A DNA stretch of 64,000 bases, from positions 556,185-620,184 of the forward strand of contig VUYV01000123.1 of assembly GCA_008711295.1 (NCBI GenBank), in the 5' to 3' direction. A program made the position numbers and the translations under genes. Below are positions 11,308 to 23,270 of the stretch, piece after piece (the stretch's first letter is position 1; every line of letters begins with the position of its first letter). The DNA is from Anarhynchus alexandrinus. Its lineage: Eukaryota; Chordata; Aves; Charadriiformes; Charadriidae. The notes under the pieces are model-generated. The model saw nothing but the letters and a program-made list of their open reading frames with translations, did no database searches and was not told the origin of the DNA.

Positions 11308-13205
11308 CATCCTTGGTATAATGTCTGATGTTTGATTAAAGCATACCTGTGGCAGGCTGTTTCCGGCTTTTTTTTTAGCCTATTTTTTTTTGCCTATTTT
11401 TTTTTTCTTTGACCTAATGCCTAGCGTAGGGTAGAAGAAAGTGGTAGAAGAAGTGGTTAGTTCACTCATCTGGTAAAGGATAGGCTAGTGCCTCCTCTAT
11501 AACCTTTTTTATAAATTTTCTATTAAGTAAAAATAAGTTTTAGGAGCAGGCACTAGGAACCTAGGATTTCTGACATGTTTCAGAGCTCTAGGTACTGCAC
11601 TGCAGAGCCATAGTCATGTTTCTTCTTGTCTAATAAATTTTTGGCCTCATGAATTATGCTGTCTTCTCTATACATTGGCTGGCACCAGCAAAGTGCTGCT
11701 CCTCACTTCCATAGAATCTCACTCTTTTCCCATTTCTTTTCTGCTGCATAAGCATCTCTGGTGAGTTTTCCTGGTTTGAGCAGGCACCTGGAAAGGAGAG
11801 ATCATAGACTGATATTCTTCAACCAGAGGAAGAAACTAAAGCTCCCTTATTGAGCAAGAGGCTTCATCACTTCAGTTTTATGATGATCATTAACCCCCTT
11901 AGCATCTTTTATTAAAAGAATGAGGCCCTAGTGCTCGTTCAAGGAATGCTTTCAGATGGTTACATTCAGGAATGAATTTTGGGCATTGTACTCTCCAGAG
12001 TATGACAAGCAACTGTGATTTGTGTAGGTTTTGGAGGGTGCATATGATTTAGAGTAACTTCCTGGGTTTCACATTCCCTCTTGGTTGATTTCATACAGCT
12101 CCTTGATCAAAGCACAGAGTTTTTCAGTCTGCCTTCCATAATGCTTGAGTGTCTGAAAGTAAACTTTAATAGACTTTAATATTTTACTTTGGTTCTGAAT
12201 TCTATTCTGAAATGGCCCACCAGAATGGAAAATGCAGAACCTAACCTGAAAAATACATTTAGAGGTAGTCTTTGTCTATGGGCTCTTCATAATTGTCCCT
12301 GTCATGCATCACAAGCAGAATCCCAATAACTGAAACTGAGTGAAAATGGGAGAAAAATAGTCAGAAAAAAAATTTACTGGAATCTACTAATTGAGATAAT
12401 TGTTTTTAAGCATTTGGGGAAGGACATATCTATAACAAAATTGATGTTAAAGATACAGTTATAAATGAGCTGTCTTTGGAAGCCCATTAAAATATAATTG
12501 AAGATGAGAGTATTAAACTGTACAAGTTGAAACATTTTATTGATGGTAGCTGAGACTGAAAGTGGTTCAATTAACTTTTACTACAGATTGCAGTATAAGG
12601 TTGAATCCATATCTCCTTATCACTGTCTGAATGAAGATAATTGTTATTTGTCAAAACATAGTTATAACAACACGATAGTGAATGATATCACCTCATGGAA
12701 TAGGGTCTGTTTGCAAAAATTAAGATCTGTCAGTGTCATGTTTCAATACTGTGCAAACCTTTGATTTTGAAGAGGGATTCCAGCTCCTGTTCTTGTAAAT
12801 ATTTTATTTATTTAATGAACAGCTACAGTAGGTTGAAATAGTGGTTGGGTCATGATCAAAATGTCAGCAGAGAGGCAGTGAAAGAGTGCTCCACTAGGTC
12901 TTTCACTCTGAGTAATTAGGAGACTAGCTTCATAGAGACAACAGAGCATGATTGTGCCTTGGTGTAGACCTCATCACTTGTGATCACATAAGTGAATATT
13001 GAGATGATAGTGAGGTAGTTAAGACACTCACCTAAAATGTAAGAGAAAGACAAAACAGCAGCTTGAGTCAGCATTCTCACAAATTTTAAGAAAATGTTCT
13101 GAAGTTCTTCTCTGTCTGATTGTTGTCAGCTCCACTTGGAGCATGGAAGTCTGTCCCAATGAAAATTAGGTGGAAACTGGCATGCTTTCATAAGATCGTT
13201 GTCAG
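11308..13205. other. Unique AT-rich non-coding sequence
   Basis: No gene could be identified. T runs occur at 11370-11405. I see nothing else specific in this stretch. Confidence 0.6.
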
Positions 13206-14280
13206 AGAATCATAGAGTAATTTAGGTTAGAACAGGCTTTTAAGATCATCACGTTCAACCATAAACCTAGCACTGCCAAGTCCACCACTAAACCATGTCC
13301 CTAAGCATCATATCTACATGTCTTTTAAATACCTTCAGGGATGGTGACTCAACCACTTCCCTGGGCAGCCTGTTCCAACACTTGATAACCCTTTCAGTGA
13401 AGAAATTTCTCCTCATATCCAAGCTAAACCTCACCTGGCGCAACTTGAGGCTGTTTCCTCTCATCCTGTCACCTGTTACTTGAGACAAGAGACTGACCCC
13501 CATCTCGCTACAACATCCTTTCAGGTAGTTATAGAGAGCGATAATGTTTCCCCTCAGCCTCTTCTTCTCCAGGCTAAACAATCTCAGTTCCCTCAGTCAC
13601 TCCTCATAAGACCTGTGCTCTAGACCCTTCACCAGCTTCATTGCCCTTCTCTGGACATGCTCCAGAATCTCAATGTCTTTCTTGTAGTGAGGGACCCAAA
13701 ACTGAACACAGTATTCGAGGTGTTGCCTCACCAGTGCTGAGCACAGGGGGACAATCACTTCCCTAGTCCTTCTGGCCACATTATTTCTGATACAAGTCAG
13801 GATGTTGTTGACCTTCTTGGCCACCTGGGCACACTGCTGGCTCATATTCAGCTGGCTGTTGACCAAAACCCCCAGGTCCTTTTCCGCCAGGCAGCTTTCC
13901 AGCCGCTCTTCTCCAAGTCTGTAGTGCTGCATGGAGTTGTTGTGACCCAAGTGCAGGACCCGGCACCTGGCCTTGTTGAACCTCATACCATTGGCCTCGG
14001 CCCATTGGTCCAGCCTGTCCAGATCCCTCTGTAGAGCCTGTCTACCCTCAAGCAGGTCAACACTCCTGCCTAACTTGGTGTCATCTGCAAACTTTCTTGA
14101 TGCCCTCATCCAAATCGTTGATAAAGATATTAAACAGAACTGGCCCCAGTACTAAGGCCTTCGGAACTCCACTTGTGACTAGCTGCCTACCGGATTTCAC
14201 TACATTCACCACAATTCTTTGGGCCTGGACATCCAGACAGTATTTTACCCAGCGAATAGTGTCAGGAAGGAACGTTCTGT
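13206..14280 (-). mobile_element. CR1 LINE, 5'-truncated, RT C-terminal region
   Basis: Minus-strand CR1 of about 1.07 kb whose 3' end is at 13206 (reads on the plus strand as GAATCATAGAG). Read on the minus strand it holds reverse-transcriptase sequence including [14 protein letters not shown], the FADDTKL catalytic box (about 14080-14100), the HLEYCVQFW region and the ORF2 C-terminus ending at 13288. The frame from 14109 to 13288 is open except for one TGA at 13597-13599. Just upstream of the FADD box the frame shifts because bases normally lying between the [10 protein letters not shown] and FADD blocks are missing. A distinctive 3' UTR of about 80 bases follows the stop codon. The copy is dead but better preserved than the other CR1s here; the subfamily is uncertain. 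Confidence 0.95.
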
Positions 14281-14334
14281 ATCATAGAAGCTGATCTTAG
14301 TAGTAAACTAATCCTAAATGAAAAGCTAAAATAA

Positions 14335-14592
14335 TTTATATTAGAAGGGACCTCTGGACATCAACATTATCAATTTCAAGCTCTAACAACAATGCCATCT
14401 TGAAAGCTATATCTATTTAGTAACTTATTTTGATTTACTTTAATCAGGTTCCCTCTCAAAGTTGCTCCAGGCCAAAATTGAGCTAAAGCTGATTCTGGAC
14501 CTCTCTTCTGGTTAAAGTTCAGAGGTTCTTCTGCTTAGAGATGGTTAGAGATCTAATTCTAATTCCGGAATAATTCTATCCGTGACCGTATT
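14335..14592 (-). mobile_element. Ancient CR1-like remnant, 3' part (tentative)
   Basis: The phrase AGAAGGGACCTCTGGACATCA at about 14343-14363 is typical of a CR1 3' end on the minus strand. The sequence beyond it is strongly decayed. With the block at 14813-15110 it may form one old element, split by the younger CR1 at 14593-14812. This is inference from order and orientation. Confidence 0.4.
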
Positions 14593-14812
14593 TACAGAAT
14601 CACAGAATAGTCAGGGTTGGAAGGGACCTCTGGAGATCATCTAGTCCAACCCCCCTGCCAGAGCAGGGTCACCTACAACAGGTTGCACAGGACAGCGTCC
14701 AGGTGGGTTTTGAATGTCTCCAGAGTGGGAGACTCCACAACCTCTCTGGGCAGCCTGTTCCAGTGCTCCACTACCCTCAAGGTAAAGAAGTTCCTCCTCA
14801 CTGTGCCAGTGT
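14593..14812 (-). mobile_element. CR1 LINE, short 5'-truncated copy
   Basis: Minus-strand 3' fragment of about 220 bases. The plus strand shows the CR1 landmarks in order: ACAGAATCACAGAATAG, GGTTGGAAGGGACCTCTGG, GATCATCTAGTCCAACCCC, then 'ctccacaacctctctgggcagcctgttccagtg' type sequence at about 14732-14764, ending near 'aagttcctcctcactgt'. The 'acctctggagatcatctagtccaac' wording separates it from the copies at 15239, 33577 and 63277 and places it in a different subfamily, related to the copy at 22486. Confidence 0.92.
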
Positions 14813-15110
14813 TCTTTTTTCTTCTCCATCTGTGTTTTACCCTTTACTTATATATAGAAAACAATCATACCCCCTCTCAATTTTATATAGAGAACAACCA
14901 TAACCCCCTCTCGATTTTTGTTTTGCTAGACTAAACAAACCTTGCTCATTTTAGTCTCCTTTCATATGATAAGGTTTCCTTCCCTGATCTTTCTTTCCTG
15001 GATCTTCACCCTTCTCTGCATCTGTTCTCATTTAAATTGATCTTTATTGTATACAGTTTTTCATAATTGTTTTTACTAGGCTCTCCAATAGTGGCCTCTA
15101 TACCTCACTG
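14813..15110 (-). mobile_element. Ancient CR1-like remnant, internal part
   Basis: The plus strand shows decayed CR1 landmarks in the expected order: CCCCCTCTCGATTTTTG, GCTAGACTAAACAAACC, a 'gtctcctttcatatgataagg' type block, and 'cttcaccc ttctctgcatctgttc'. The same series occurs at 41140-41260, so the two copies support each other. It contains a local 33-base tandem duplication (14851-14917). Confidence 0.55.
14851..14917. repeat. 33-base tandem duplication inside old CR1
   Basis: Two adjacent units begin TATATAGAAAACAATCATAC (14851) and TATATAGAGAACAACCATAA (14884) and both run into CCCCCTCTC-ATTTT. The units differ at only a few positions, so the duplication is much younger than the element it lies in. 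Confidence 0.85.
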
Positions 15111-15238
15111 TGCAAAGTGAAAAATCTTTCAGGAAATCCTAAGAACATATGTGATTTTCTTGCTGTTGTTTGGGTAAGTCAACATTTTAATCTGAAAATT
15201 GTCAGCCAGCTCTAAACTCTGGGCCTTTCTGTATTAAT

Positions 15239-15668
15239 TGAATCATAGAATCATAAAATGGTTTGGGTTGGAAGGGACCTTGAAGATCATCTAGTTCCAA
15301 CACCCCTGCCATCGGCAGGGACACCTTCCACTAGATCAGGTTGCTCAAAGCCCCATCCAGCTTGGCCTTGAACACTTCCAGGGATGAGGCATCTCCACAA
15401 CTTCCCTGGGCAACCTGTGTGAGTGTCTCACCACCCTCACAGTAGAGAATTTCTTCCTGAAATCTAATCTGAATCTACCTTGTTTCAGTTTAAAACTGTT
15501 ACTGCTTGTCCTGTCACTACACTCCCTGATAAAGAGTCCTTCCCCACCTTTCCTGTAGGCCCCCTTTAGGTACTGGAAGGCTTCTGTAAGGTCTGCCCGG
15601 AGCCTTCTCTTCTCCAGCCAGAACAACCCCAACTGTGTCAGCCTGTCTTCACAGCAGAGGTGATCTAG
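15239..15668 (-). mobile_element. CR1 LINE, 5'-truncated copy
   Basis: Minus-strand fragment of about 430 bases with the 3' end at 15239 (GAATCATAGAATCATAAAATG). It encodes the end of ORF2; the predicted minus-strand peptide contains EKRRLRADLTEAFQYLKGAY and RLPREVVE. A small insertion at about 15391, where 'gcatccacaac' reads 'gcatctccacaac', shifts the frame before the normal C-terminus. Similarity stops near 15668, consistent with 5' truncation during insertion. Confidence 0.95.
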
Positions 15669-18600
15669 CAAGACTTTGCTGGAAAAAACTAACCAACCAA
15701 CCAGAAAAAAACCCACATATTTTCTATTTTCATTCATCAAGGACTATAAGTATTAGTGTTGACAGTCTTGTTGTAATTATAACACGGAAAAATGCATTTT
15801 CCTGAAAATGTTTTGAAAATAAAAATGGATAGGGGCAATAAGAGTGTTATACCCCCATTGACGCAATGGCAAACCTGGAAGCACAAGGGGAAAATCAGAC
15901 TTAGTCATTCTTAGTTAAATTGCAAATTCTCTGTGATGGGAATTACCTAATCTATGTTTGATGATCTCTTTGTGTAATAGAGGATTTCAGTCCATGTTCT
16001 GTATTAGGGCCTAGCTAAGATCTAAGGACCAAGCAACGATGTATAATTATGAAATGGATGATAATAATTAAAGGCTATGGAGTGGTAGATGAGAGTAAGG
16101 TTAACCGATATGGTTTTGAAAAGGTTAATGCTTCCCTTTTAAAATATAGACAAAGAAGCATTAATTTTAAGGGTATTGTTTGTATCTTTGTCATATTATC
16201 TTACTCATACTTTGTAATATAATATTCTCTCATGTTCAAATGTTGTTGGGTCCCCTCTCAAGTATACTACATTCCCATGAACAGCAGTTTATGGATCAAA
16301 GGTTTTACAGTTTCAAGGTCGACACTTCTGCACATCCATGTGTTGGAGAGGTCTTGATAAATACATATGAGAGACCGTATGATACTGTTGACTGTGATAT
16401 TATGTGACTGAAGTAGACGAGCCAGGCTTTTCCCTTCATTCCCATGTTGAAGGGCAGGATGAAATGCTGGCATAAATGAATGGGATTTTACTTGGTTGTG
16501 CCCTCTTACGCTAACTGTTAGTTTTGCTCTGTGTTTATTGGCCAGCATGATTCTCTACCTCCCTTACTGCAAACTCTCATGTTCTCTCCTTTACGCTCCC
16601 AACCACTTTTGAAGGCCAAAACCTTACAAATCCTTCATTCATAGCTCAGCAGGAGTCTTGATTTATGATAGAATAAATCAATGTGTTCTCATCAGGAGGG
16701 TAGAAACTTATGATAAAATGATTCTTCCAGCCCCACTGACGCAGAGCCAAATACTGTGTTTTTCAAATTTTAAATTGCATGTAGTACTTGTTAAAATCGA
16801 CCCTCTTGTCTTTCAGATGTTACCTAGATGTTTTTTCAGTTGTCTGTGGTAATAATGATCCACCAAGATTATTTAATAATCTCTTAAGAATCCCTTTTAG
16901 TAGAATTTCTCCACCAGTATTGTTAGGTTTTTTTTAATACTGTAGACAGCAAATGCATAAAAATTCTGTTTCCTTACAAGTGAAAAAATGAAAACTCCCA
17001 AATACACATTGCAAAAAAAAGGAAAAATTTCGACATTGTAGATTAGCATCCAGTTAGGTTAACACAGACAAATCAACTGAAGAAGCCAACATGAATTTTC
17101 TCCCTCCTCCAGAAAAGAGAATGACTACATTCACCCTCATTCACCCTCTGCTCCAAATCTGCTGAAGGTCAGAATTTGTGCTGGTGTAGCGATCAGAGGC
17201 TAGGTGAACCAACTGAATGTGCAATTTATTACTGAGATTTTTAGCTTGGATTATCACAAAATATCACAAAGTCTTCCATTCTCAGGATATAGAGTGAGAT
17301 GTGACTTTGTAATGCAGTGGTTCTCTGTCATTAGGGGCTGTCCAAAATTAATCTGCAAGCATATTACAGTTTCTCCACTGAACTTGTATGCAGTGAGAGT
17401 GCAATACTCTAGGACAGTTATGTAGTTACTGCTGAAAATGCCATGTTTTGGGGTTGGAATTTTAAATTCTTTTCCCATCCTGTTTGTATTTGTGTATGTG
17501 AATGAGGGAGGATGAGAAATATTCTTAGAGCTCTGGAACATGTGGGCTTGAACTAGTGGAGCAACTGGGTTTAGGTGCCTGTAGCAGACTGTAAAGTGTG
17601 TTTGTACAGGCAGATATGCCAAAGAGGTCAACTGCCAGTGTCGCAGTATGTTCTCAGAAAAAATGTAAAAATGTCTTGGCTCAGTGTCGTGGAACCCAAA
17701 CACGCTGGCCTGGTGAATGTCCAGCTGGAGAAACCCTACCAGGACCGTGCAGCAGAGAGCAAGCTAGAAGCAGACAAATTTGCTGCTTTTCTACACAGGT
17801 TTTATTCTATTTTCTTCTGGACTTTTTTCTCTCGTCAGTCACTGAGGCCATAAGAGCAGTTTTTTGCCAGTTCTTTGGATGATATTTTATTTTTTACGTC
17901 ACACTAAGGTATTTGATGTTTGCATCTCCTTGGGCCAGTGTATCTCCTTAAAGCCTCTTTAGTAAGATCCACATAAATTTAGCTGTATGAAAATTGGATA
18001 TCTTGCTCAAATCTAACTTCTCTTTACAGTTAACAAGGAGAGACTGGACCCTTTGGGCAGGTGTTTATCCTGAGCATTATAGGTGCCCATCTCTGGGTGG
18101 TAAGAGCCTTTCTCTTGGAAGACTCCGCTCTTGGCAGTACCTGTTTCTCAGCAGTGATCAGAGCCCAGACAACTACCTTCAACCAAAAGCTTACTTTTCA
18201 TGAACAAAGCTGGAAAGATGGATACTTTCCCTACATTCCCCTAGATGTAAACAGAGACCAGTCCTTTTGCTGGAACCCAAACATCATGGATTGATCTGTA
18301 TCCATACTGCTGAGAGTTGGAAGGATCTTTTATAGTCTTGGAGACTGCTATTTGGAGAGATCCCAAAGAAAGGTAGTGAGCTAACTAAAAGCACTGTGAA
18401 GAATTAGGGATCTAGTGCTCAAATTTGCTTCTTGGTCAGTTTTAGTCAGCAGCCTGGAGAAGCCCACTCACCTCTAGGTGAATAAGTAGTACTAGTATGT
18501 TGAGGAAAACATAGGGTTGTGACAACACTCATTTCAGTTTCTTTACACATTAGCAGCATGAGATGAGATAAACTAAGTCTAGATGCAAAGGAGGAAATGC

Positions 18601-19180
18601 AGTAGGGACTGACTTATACCACTGTACCATCCTCTTTTAAGCTTGTCTTGTCACATGAGCTGCCATGAAAATAAAGATTAGGCATGGACTAGACTAATTG
18701 GTTAGCATTTGTTTTGAGAAAGTCATCTTCAGAAAGACACTAGTTACAGCTTTCATGTGTCAAGGATATAAATGATGGTTCCATTTGGAATATCAAAGCC
18801 AATATATAGTTTTAGTTAAGAGATCATAGAATGCAATACAAGGAAACCCCAATTTTTAGCTCTTTTCCCTGAAGCATTAAGGATTGAATTTAATGATCCA
18901 TATCTGAAGGACATGCTTGAGGCTGACAAGGTCAGAACTAATTTTACATGTGGTACACAGATTTGAAATGACTCTCCTGAACCATAGAATGAATGATCTA
19001 TTCAACTTCCCTCAGTAGCAAGGTTCAATGAGTAGCAGCAGATTTTCCTGCTGTTTCAGGTATAATTACAGAATCACACAGGTGGTATTCAGTCTTTCTC
19101 TAATTTAATAAAACAAAAATTCCTCACATTGCCCCCAAGTTGAATGTTTTCTTTCTTTATAAATCTGGTTGGAAAAAATG

Positions 19181-19213
19181 CAAAACAAAACAAAACCAAA
19201 GCAAAACAAAAAA
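19181..19213. repeat. (CAAAA)n-like simple repeat
   Basis: Imperfect CAAAA units with two altered units in the middle, ending in an A run. Confidence 0.85.
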
Positions 19214-21050
19214 TTTTCCTGGTTTATGGAGAAAGTATTACATTTTGTGATATTTTGCCTAAGGTAAATTTTTTATGCAGACAAAAAACATTTAATACTT
19301 TACCAAGACAAACTTTTTGTGTTTGTGGTAGGCTAAGAACGTGCATCTGAATATGTGGTCCTTTCTCAGGATTTCTCCATGTACCACTCTAAAAGGACTC
19401 TAAATTCTTCTCTTTTGTTCATGAATGCATGTTCAAAATGTTAGTTGCATCACATGCTTGTCCTTTGAGGCACCAGAGCCACACCAGGGATGTCAAGATG
19501 TTTAGAAAAAAATCGCATTCCATTTTCTATTTTTTTTCCTTGCATCACAGAAATTATTTTGCAAAATTTAGCCTGTCCCACTACATTTACAAGTAGTAGA
19601 CTCAATCATAAAACTGTTTTCATCAACCATGCACATTCTCTGCTTTCAAAATGTGGGTAAGAAATGTATATACCAAAAATCTGAGAGCTTTTAGTTTATT
19701 GGACAAAAAGTTTAACTCTTCTGGGTAGATTCAGTGCTTAAGGTAAGGTTAAGAAGACTAACTTATTTTTCTAAATCAATCATTTGTTGTGAAATAGAAA
19801 AAGAGATCATTTCTCATTTCAGCCGGAAATATATTAGTCTTTTTCCTGGAGGCAAAAGTGGGTTTGTACAGACAGGAGTTTTTCTCAGTGAAGGCATTTT
19901 AGAAATGTATACATTGTTTGATAATTATATATTGTTCATTTAATGCCTTTCAATTCTTTAGTATAACTGCTGTATAAATTCTGTCTGCATAGTCTGTCTA
20001 TAAACATGCAAAGGTCATTTTATGTTTGAATTTATTCTGTCCTTGCATTTATGCTTTACCTTCAAATCTCTGAGTAGTTTTTCGGAACTAGTATAAGTCA
20101 TAAGTTGTCCCTGGCATTTACTCTGGCCATGTCTGCAGGACACAATGAAATTTCTGGGCAAATGACTATGAACTCGCATACATCCTCAGTTTTGTACAAT
20201 TTCATGTGGAGATGTAAGCTCAGATCCTGAAAGGTATACATCAGTGTTAATGCAGTTTTGTAATTGAACTAATAATCATATCTCTCAACAGCACTAATTA
20301 ATGTAGGCTCAATATCATGTTGATGCAGCTATGTTGTCTTCCGGTATCCAAATTAGATGAATGGGTGCTAATTTGCAGATTTTCAAACCACATTCCATTG
20401 CTCTTAGTCAAATTCTACTAAATTGTAATATATGATTATCTTACAACAAAAAGGCAGAGCTACTACTAAACAAATCACTTCATGTTTTTAGAGTTGGCTA
20501 GCTCTAAGATTTTGGATAAGTCAGCCTGGAAATCTGTGGTAAAACCCTGAACTAGTCATGGGCCACTGAAGAACTAGGTAGACAAAGGTGGATATTTTTA
20601 TAATTATCTATTTTCTTAAGCTACCTTTTATGAAGCTTCTCTAAGAAACAGCTGAAAATAAAGCTAAAAAAAAAGAAAGGCTGGAATAAAAATTGAAGAT
20701 ATGGTGTGGGAGTTTTTTTCCAAACTGATCTGAAGAGTAAATGTAGGGAGTTGCTGTAGAGACCTGCAGCCAATGAATCTTTTTAAAAAAGACCTGACAA
20801 CAACCTGCAAAACACAAATGAGGAAAAGAAACAATCAAATTAACTCCAAGTTGCTTTCTGCTGCCTCATTTATAGATATTATTAAGCATTCCTCTATAAT
20901 TCAGAGTCAATTGAAGGCTGTTCAAACTCACACTGGCCGGTTAGGGTTCCTTGGAGTCTAATTTGCCTGCTAATAACTTCCTGAGTAGTGTGTGACGGTG
21001 ACCTCTCTGATGCCTCCTGTGACCAGGGATGTGTAATAGCAATGCAGTGT

Positions 21051-21121
21051 GTTATCATAAAGTATCTGTTAAGTTATACATAAAAATACATGTATTTGTT
21101 ACCACAAAATATCTGTTAAGT
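21051..21121. repeat. 24-base direct repeat, 47-base period
   Basis: 21051-21074 and 21098-21121 match at 21 of 24 positions and both end ATCTGTTAAGT. They are separated by 23 bases of AT-rich sequence. Likely an old local duplication. Confidence 0.8.
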
Positions 21122-22485
21122 CCTTCTTTATAAGGAAAGAAGAAGCTGTTTGCAAAACACAGCTTTTGGCCAAAATGTTTAAAGTTAAGCTGGTCTATGA
21201 AGTTCTTTCCTTTCAGAAGGAACACTTAGCTGCATATTTAAGGCAATTTTGATGAATATTGTGTTGCTAGAGTAATGCAAACAGGGCCTTAGCCTAGGGT
21301 ATATAAATGTAGTAACCACACATAACTGAGAAAGATAGCTTTTCCTTCCTCTGTGTAATGAAAAGTTGAAGGTCTGCCAAAAAAAGTTGAATTGCCAGAA
21401 ATTCTGTCAATGTGAAGGCATCTTTCCGCCTGTAAATCAACTACACATTTAAATTACTTCCTTTCATAATCTATTAAAATGGTTTTGGCACAGTTGTTCT
21501 CTGTGCTATGTTTATTGCATAATTTCTTTTCATTTCTGGTCAGCAGTTGTTATTACAAAGTCTCAAATGCTATTGAAGGAGAGCATGCAACTTATTTTGT
21601 GAATGACAAAAATGATCTAAAGTAAATATTAACGTTTTTAATGTTAAATTGAGAGGATTATCCTGGTTATTTAATCCACATGATTTGCCAGCCATTTGGA
21701 CATAGCTGGAACAAGACTGTTTACACGCAAAATTAACTACTTTCTTAATGATCTGTTGATAATAAGGGTGTGCATGGAATTCACTCATCATTATTTCGAA
21801 CTATATGGACCTGTTCTTCATCAGGAAATGCTGCCTTTTAGTCCTAAACCACTGAAACATCACTTCTGAATTCACAGAAGGTGCTAGAAGCAATCAAAAT
21901 CATTAAGACTTCTGTTTCTAGGCTAAAGACAAGCTATATGAATAGAGTGGAAGTTATAAAACATTGTAGCACCGTTAAATTCTGCATTTGGAAAGAATAA
22001 ACTGTTTGTAAAAGCCATAAAATGTTTTTGGCAAAATATCTGTTGCACATTACATCAAGCTAATGAGCCAGCCAAAAAAACAGTAAAGCATTAAGAGTCC
22101 ACTTTACTTTTCTGTATATTTTAAAGGGCATTGTAAACAAGAGTTGCCCCTTCCTCCCCACCTTTACCATTAAAGAAGTTAAAGAATGCTATTTAGAAAA
22201 AAAATGGCTTGATACATTTTCAGTAATGCTTACAATGCACTACACACAATGATCCCCTCAAAAAAAGGCATTCCCAAAATGGAAGGAAATGAAGGTTGCT
22301 GGCTGGTGTGTCAGCCCCTGCATGATTGTTGAGTCCAGCTGCATTTGAACTTGAACATAAGAGGAAATGAAAAGTTCAACTTACCCTTCTGAAAATTAAG
22401 AAATTAACCTACTGGGTAATACTGCAATTCAATATTTGCCCTGTTTTGGGGAGTTACCAATGGCCACTGTGCGTGGTACAGGAAA

Positions 22486-23270
22486 TCACAAAGTCACAAA
22501 GTCATGGAATTGTTGAGGATAGAAGAGACCTCTGGAGAACATCTAGCTCAACACTCCTGCTTATAGCAGGATCAGCTAGAGCAGGTTGCTCAGGCCTGTG
22601 TCCCATTAGACTTTAAATATGTCCAAGGATGGTGACTCCACATCCTTGCTGGGCAACCTGTGCCAGTGTCCAACCCCATCAAAGTAATTATTTTTTTTTC
22701 TTATATTTGCATGGAATCTCCCACATTTCAGTTTGTGCCCCCTGCCTTGTCAGCTCACTGGATATCACTGAGATGAGTGTGGCTCTGTCTTCTTTACTCA
22801 CACCCACCAGGTGTTTATCCGCATTGACGAGATTTCCACTGGAGCCTTCTCTTTTCCAGGCTGAACAGTCCCAGCTCTCTCAGCCTCTTTCACATGACAG
22901 ATGCTCCAGGCCCTTCATCATCTTTGTGGCCCTTCTTTGGACTCTCTCCAGTATGTCCATGTCTCCTGTAATTGAGACCCCAGAACTGGACACAGTACAC
23001 CAGGTGTGACTTTACCAGTGCCGAGTAGAGGGGAAGGATCACCTCCCTTGACCTTCTGGCAACACTCTCCATAACACTGCCCAGGAGGCTGTTGGCTTTC
23101 CATGTTACAAGGGCACACTGAGGGCTCACATCAGCTTGGTGTCCACCAGGACCCCCAGGACATTTTCTACAAAGCTGTTTTCCAGCCTGTTGACCCCTAA
23201 CCTCTATGGGAATATGGGGTTATTCCTCCCCAGGTGCAGTACTTTCCATTTCCCCTTGTTAAAATGTGCC
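22486..23270 (-). mobile_element. CR1 LINE, older 5'-truncated copy
   Basis: Minus-strand CR1 of about 785 bases. The 3' end on the plus strand is a decayed repeat, CACAAAGTCACAAAGTCATGG, followed by 'agagacctctggagaacatctagctcaacac'-type sequence. The ORF2 C-terminal remnant (minus frame 22890-23129) reads [20 protein letters not shown]. Divergence and several frame breaks make it older than the copies at 33577 and 63277. It has an internal run of T at 22689-22699 within its coding part. Confidence 0.93.

Larger units (their letters stand above)
15669..22485. other. Unique AT-rich non-coding sequence
   Basis: No gene or RNA gene was recognised in this 6.8 kb. A 149-codon minus frame at 17254-17703 and overlapping plus frames at 17575-17882 have no recognisable motif. 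Minor repeats are a (CAAAA)-type run at 19181-19213 and a spaced direct repeat at 21051-21121. Confidence 0.6.

Noticed and set aside
17254..17703. 149-codon minus-strand open frame
   Set aside because: No domain or motif, and no splice context. With the stop-codon frequency of AT-rich DNA, my rough estimate is about one open run of 150 codons in six frames of 64 kb by chance, so its length is not evidence.
17575..17882. Two overlapping plus frames with a strong acceptor (CTCGTCAG) inside
   Set aside because: No matching donor gave a convincing exon, and neither frame resembles a known protein.
22491..22506. CACAAAGT doublet as a target-site duplication
   Set aside because: It is the decayed terminal repeat of the CR1 3' end, not a flanking duplication.
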